From NCBI GenBank assembly GCA_945910005.1, contig OX246746.1, forward strand, positions 35,758,638 to 35,822,637: DNA of 64,000 bases, written 5' to 3'. The translations under genes were made by a program, and so were the position numbers. The DNA comes from Isoperla grammatica (Eukaryota; Arthropoda; Insecta; Plecoptera; Perlodidae). Below the pieces are notes generated by a model. It did not search any database, had not been told where the DNA came from, and saw nothing but the letters and a program-made list of their open reading frames with translations. Positions 59,871-64,000 of the stretch are shown here, one piece after another (within the stretch, counting starts at the first letter, position 1; every line of letters begins with the position of its first letter).

Positions 59871-60942
59871 TGTCTTCAATATTTTGAGTGTCCATACCAT
59901 AGTTCGAAGCAGCTTGTTACATTGTAACTACTGGTATAAAATATAAACAACAAAATAATATCAACACCATAATATGCTGGATTGGTTGTTAAGCATTGTT
60001 TTCTAGTACGTATACTTCTAGAGACATGTATATACCTCTAATGTAAATCCTTGACCACATATAACAAACTTATGGTAGGAGAGCAGTAGTACAGTATACA
60101 TGCAGTATCCCAAGATGAGGAAGGCACCCTTTTAGAGGGTAGGAGGTTCTTGTTTCAAAATTTCATAACGACAACTTTGCACGACAATTGCTATAATAAT
60201 ACACCTTGTGCCATTGCCCATTGCACAGTAGGTATGCTCATGAGCGAAAATGTTCCTTATTGTAATCTAAATATATCTTGGGTGTATTGCCACATGGAAA
60301 AACTACATGTTTACTTTCATTTCTAAACGAAATGTTACATTGTATTATTCGATATTCAGGATATATTATCACAAATGTAAATAAAGCAAGTTCTGGTTCA
60401 CAAATTAATCACAGGTTTGAGGCAAGGAGAACAAACAATTTATTTTGTCTTCAAATAGATTTTGTTTTTAATTTATGGTATATAAAGTGAGAAAAGGATC
60501 CAACCAAAGGATACCTTCGTATAAGATGACGGATTTGCGAGTTTGAAGTACACATAAAAAACATAATACAAATATAACGAGAGTTTCGACCGAGGTCTTG
60601 TTCACTCGAGAGAAGAATGGCTACTGCCAGATAGCAATTTATGTAATTAGTATGCTGGATCCTTGTGATCACCTGATGTACATCAGACAGCTGCTGACAA
60701 TAAATTGTTTTTTCTCTCACCCACACAAACTTGCAAAACAATTTTTAAAGCAGTGTTCACTTTGTCAAACAGCATAATTAATAGTAACCTTATCGTTTAA
60801 GGATTATTACCTTCCCAAACTTACAATACATCTTTTGGTACACCCCCAGTCATAAACATGGCCCACGCAAAGGGAAGCATGCGCAAGTGTAAGTGAAGCT
60901 AGAGACGTGATCCAGACTAATTAGGTATTTCTGCTTCTATAG
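58271..60942 (+). other. CADPS intron (nominal), beginning inside the 48-bp array
   Basis: Donor GTACGT, acceptor TTTCTGCTTCTATAG. After the array (from ~59871) the sequence is anonymous. A GTTTCGAC...GGTC hairpin on the minus strand (60583-60606: GACCTCGGTC then GAAAC) resembles the Penelope/hammerhead remnant near 16473. Confidence 0.8.
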
Positions 60943-61023
60943 TTGGACTCAGCTGATGAACAAGCAGCTGCGATCAGAAGAGAGTTGGACGGACGGATGC
61001 AGAAAGTTGCGGAAATGGAGAAG
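60943..61023 (+). CDS. CADPS: CADPS exon: LDSADEQAAAIRRELDGRM...
   Basis: An 81-nt, 27-codon exon, phase 0 on both sides, with acceptor TGCTTCTATAG and donor AAG|GTGAGA. It encodes LDSADEQAAAIRRELDGRMQ and KVAEMEK. The DEQAA-IRRELDGR block is diagnostic of CAPS and in the family directly follows the QLL(F/Y)NA-Q block of the preceding exon, which supports 58270 as the ancestral exon end. The segment is predicted mostly helical. Confidence 0.97.
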
Positions 61024-62302
61024 GTGAGATGGAAACTGAACTATGCAAATATCTATTTTAAGTTGGAAGATTTTTACAACCTACGATAGAAAACTAATAA
61101 ACATGCTGGTATACTTTCAGTCGTGAGTATTGGATAGGGTTGAGATGTAAGTGTTTACATGACAGGGGCTTAATCCTGTTTCAAAACTGTCAGATAGCCA
61201 TCCAGTGGTACTTTTGTAAACTAAATCACCGCCTTCTTAAGGTGTCTTTCTGCTTTATTGTTGTTAAATGTGAATGTCAGTTAATTGTCAATTTATGCAT
61301 GTAACCTAACAATAAAAAGTTCTTTACATATCTTGCCTAACGTATAAGCACCGAGTTTGGCCACTGAGGGCTAGTGAAAACGAATGAAGCGCTCAAGTGG
61401 CAATGTCACGCAACTTGACAATGAAGCAGCGTCGTTCTTCCTATGTCGATAATGGCAAAATTGTGAAAATTGTTTAATTAAATATGGCTTTTAAAAATGT
61501 TGGGCAGATTATAAATCTAATCAGGTCATCTTAATAAAAGCAAGTCGCCATTTAAATCGACACGTTTTAGACGTACAAACAACAAACAACCCACAACAAA
61601 CACAAACAAAACAAAACAATAAAAAACAAAAACAAACACGAAACAAAACAACAAAAACACAATACAAACACAACAAGAAGAAAATTGAACAACAAAAGAC
61701 AAAAAACAAGATATTTCACAGTAATATCCGGCACTATTTTCAACCACGGAATGCAATCTTCATCAATAAGTTGCTACATTTGGCCACATATAGCGCTGTG
61801 TGTACTAACACACGGTGCCTATAGTCTTGTAATATGTACAGTTGATTCAATACAATATAAGAATAGTTGGAATATATCGTGATATCCAATGCCAACTTTT
61901 TTGGGAGTGGGTTGAACTGATGAACTCCTCTTTCAAAGTATTTACATGGCAGGTTAAACTGGGATGATCAAGCTTAATAAATCAATACCCCACTGAGTAC
62001 GTAGTGAATGTAGCTATTGTGCCAAGCTCAAGCCTAGGTGTACAGTATTAAAAATAGTTTAAACTCCACTAAATGTATGCAATCACCACAATGTCTCGTC
62101 ACTTAAGTCGAAAATGAACAATCAAAAGCCTTGATAGCGAATTCATCCATTTACTCTACCTGTACAGTGTATTTAAATGTATGCATATAATTGTAAGATT
62201 ATGTTAAAATAATCACATATACACACACACACAGAAAAAAATATCACAAAAATATCACATAAACATTATGCTAATGTGTGTATTTTTGTTTTCATGTGCC
62301 AG
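61024..62302 (+). other. CADPS intron
   Basis: Donor GTGAGA, acceptor TTTTCATGTGCCAG. Contains an A/C-rich AAACAAAACA stretch (61572-61700) and a CA/ATATC run before the acceptor. No exon seen. Confidence 0.85.
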
Positions 62303-62472
62303 AATCGAAAATTGATGCCAAAATTTGTACTCAAAGAAATGGAATCTCTATACATCGAGGAACTAAAATCATCAATAAATTTACTAATGGCAAATTTGGA
62401 ATCTTTGCCAGTCTCAAAAGGTTCTATGGATTCCAAATATGGCCTTCAAAAATTGAAAAGATACAACCACAG
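62303..62472 (+). CDS. CADPS: CADPS exon: [29 protein letters not shown]...
   Basis: A 170-nt exon entering in phase 0 and leaving after two bases (AG|GTATGT). It encodes [40 protein letters not shown] and [16 protein letters not shown] plus a split codon. The [21 protein letters not shown] block is among the most conserved in CAPS and precedes the C2 domain, which would start in later exons beyond the window. [16 protein letters not shown] matches my memory of the invertebrate version. The next exon is not seen before 64000. Confidence 0.97.
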
Positions 62473-64000
62473 GTATGTATTTGAAAGTGGACTAGGTGTG
62501 ATGTCTAGAACGTGTGTCCCGTATGAGCCTACCCGACCTATCCATGCTGACAACTACCATACAAAATGGCAACTGTTGTTTGTTGTTGTGAATGCTATGT
62601 GATTTCAATATCAATGGTATATGTCAATTTCTGTCAGTATAATTACTGCTATACATGTACGTGCACAAAGGCTGCTCTTTTCCTACATATATTTCTCATG
62701 CCAGTAAGAAGAAACAATCGCATCACAAATTAGAACTGTTTCATTTCATCATGTTTCTGTGGCAAAATTATACATACTAACTTGACACGAGTTTCAATAG
62801 AAGACTTAACTTTCCCAAGTATTGTTTAATATTAATTATATTTGCCCATACAAGGCAAACATGTAATTCATCCTTCGTTTCATCTCGCCACACTTAACAT
62901 TGAAGGGTTTTACAGTGGTGCCAGGTAGCACAAGAAATCAGTATTGAGCAGTCTACAAGATATTGAAATAAAAAAAGTTTGCTGCTGCTTTAAGCGAAGG
63001 GTACCTCTTTGTCAAAAAAAGCAGGAAATTTCCATTTCTTAATTATATTTCAAGATTGCAACACAAAATCAAAAATCTGAGTCAACAGCACACTGTGTAT
63101 TGGCAAGCCCTACAGACTGAATGCAATATTATAACTACTAGTATAGCTATTTTGATTATTAAATCTATAATTAATAATAAAATTAATTAGAAACAAAAAC
63201 CGTACTGATTATAATGTGACACAATTTAGAGCATTCAGTATGTAGGGCTTACCAAACCAGTGTGCTGTAGATTCCGATTTTCGATTTCGAAGTCCATTCT
63301 TGAGATATAATTAAAAAAGGAAACTTTTGTGCGGCTTTTGACGTAGAGGTATCTTTCCCTGTTACAAGTAACCCATTATCTACTTTTTTTTATTTAAGTA
63401 TTTTGTTTTTGTTTTAATGACATTGTATGTATTTCCAATTTTTTCCATTATCAATCCAAATAATTGGGCATCTCCTACAAATATCCAAAACATATTTTGT
63501 AGTGTTTGAAAACTGCCTCTTCCACATAGAAATAGTATATCAATAACAAAATATTATGTTTGCCACGAAAACCGGCAATGCAATGTTACTGCGGCATATT
63601 CTGTACGGTACTGATAATTAATTGTATAGATTTTTGTCTTTTTATTTTGTCTTTTTTTATTGGTCATGCCTAATGGCATTAAATCCTGTACTGTGTCTTC
63701 ATGTAAATAAATAGATTAACAATATTTAATTGCATTTTTATGGTACTGGCCACTGGGTAGACCCCATATTGAAGCAAATTCATTACAGACTAGTTTTTGC
63801 TTGTTTTGAACATGAAATTACAGCATACTAGTAGGTGGCCCAACTGAATTTTAGTTTATAGAATATAAAATGGAGGGTCAGTTATTCATGTGATTCAATA
63901 GGATACCACAACCAAAAATGCTATACATTACAATTGATCACACAAGACAGTGATTGGCCAATGCCAACTAACTAAATCTTTTATACGTACAGTAGTTAAC
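62473..64000 (+). other. CADPS intron, continuing past the window
   Basis: AT-rich. A loose inverted repeat sits around 63090 and 63240 (ACAGACTGAATGCAATATTATA and ATTATAATGTG...GCATTCAGTATGTAGGGCTT). With its flanks (GCACACTGTGTATTGGCAAG; ACCAAACCAGTGTGCTGTAG) it may be a decayed MITE spanning ~63000-63330. No exon recognised. Confidence 0.6.

Noticed and set aside
58097..59887. 596-codon plus ORF and the overlapping 537-codon ORF as a stand-alone repeat protein
   Set aside because: Only 58119-58270 matches CADPS. The rest is the 48-bp array. The second ORF is a frame-shifted shadow.

Overview
This is animal (metazoan) nuclear DNA. It has spliced exons with GT..AG introns, non-LTR and DNA transposons, tRNA-derived SINEs and an unusual load of minisatellites. 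The one gene I can identify is the 5' part of CADPS/CAPS (unc-31), a neuronal and endocrine secretion factor, and its sequence reads like the invertebrate form. A 2A-bearing CR1-like element and the SINE type suggest a marine invertebrate (lophotrochozoan or invertebrate deuterostome), but I cannot fix the phylum. An assembly gap of exactly 200 N (50813-51012) is present.

Layout. 1-3047 (minus strand): an apparently uninterrupted CR1-like retrotransposon ORF with an N-terminal 2A-type peptide, PHD finger, endonuclease and reverse transcriptase, cut by the window edge. 4391-4901: PIF/Harbinger-type MITE. 5113-7247: non-autonomous hAT-like element filled with about 19 copies of a ~102-bp repeat. 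8205-9591: 42-bp minisatellite. 9592-21580: mostly anonymous DNA with several palindromic MITE/foldback elements, a second Harbinger-type MITE (19801-20316), a 47-bp minisatellite and a possible small secreted-peptide ORF (13240-13521). 21581-32670: an 11-kb satellite array of ~65-bp units with block duplications. 32671-43660: anonymous DNA with a SINE, a candidate hAT-type MITE and a long foldback palindrome.

43663-64000 (plus strand): CADPS. Six exons are recognisable at 43663-43795, 54011-54186, 56632-56711, 58119-58270, 60943-61023 and 62303-62472. Their splice phases agree, and together they encode about 264 residues of the N-terminal region upstream of the C2 domain. The initiating exon and the exon(s) between the first two recognised here are not found. 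The large first intron holds a 19-bp minisatellite of ~150 units, the assembly gap, a SINE and a second copy of the repeat-filled hAT element, this one with a perfect 8-bp target-site duplication.

Most notable: the 3' end of the fourth recognised CADPS exon, together with its 5' splice site, has been amplified into a ~34-copy 48-bp minisatellite that stays open in the CADPS reading frame. Each unit carries another potential splice donor. Second, in both copies of the hAT-like element every internal repeat unit contains a copy of the transposon's own terminus.
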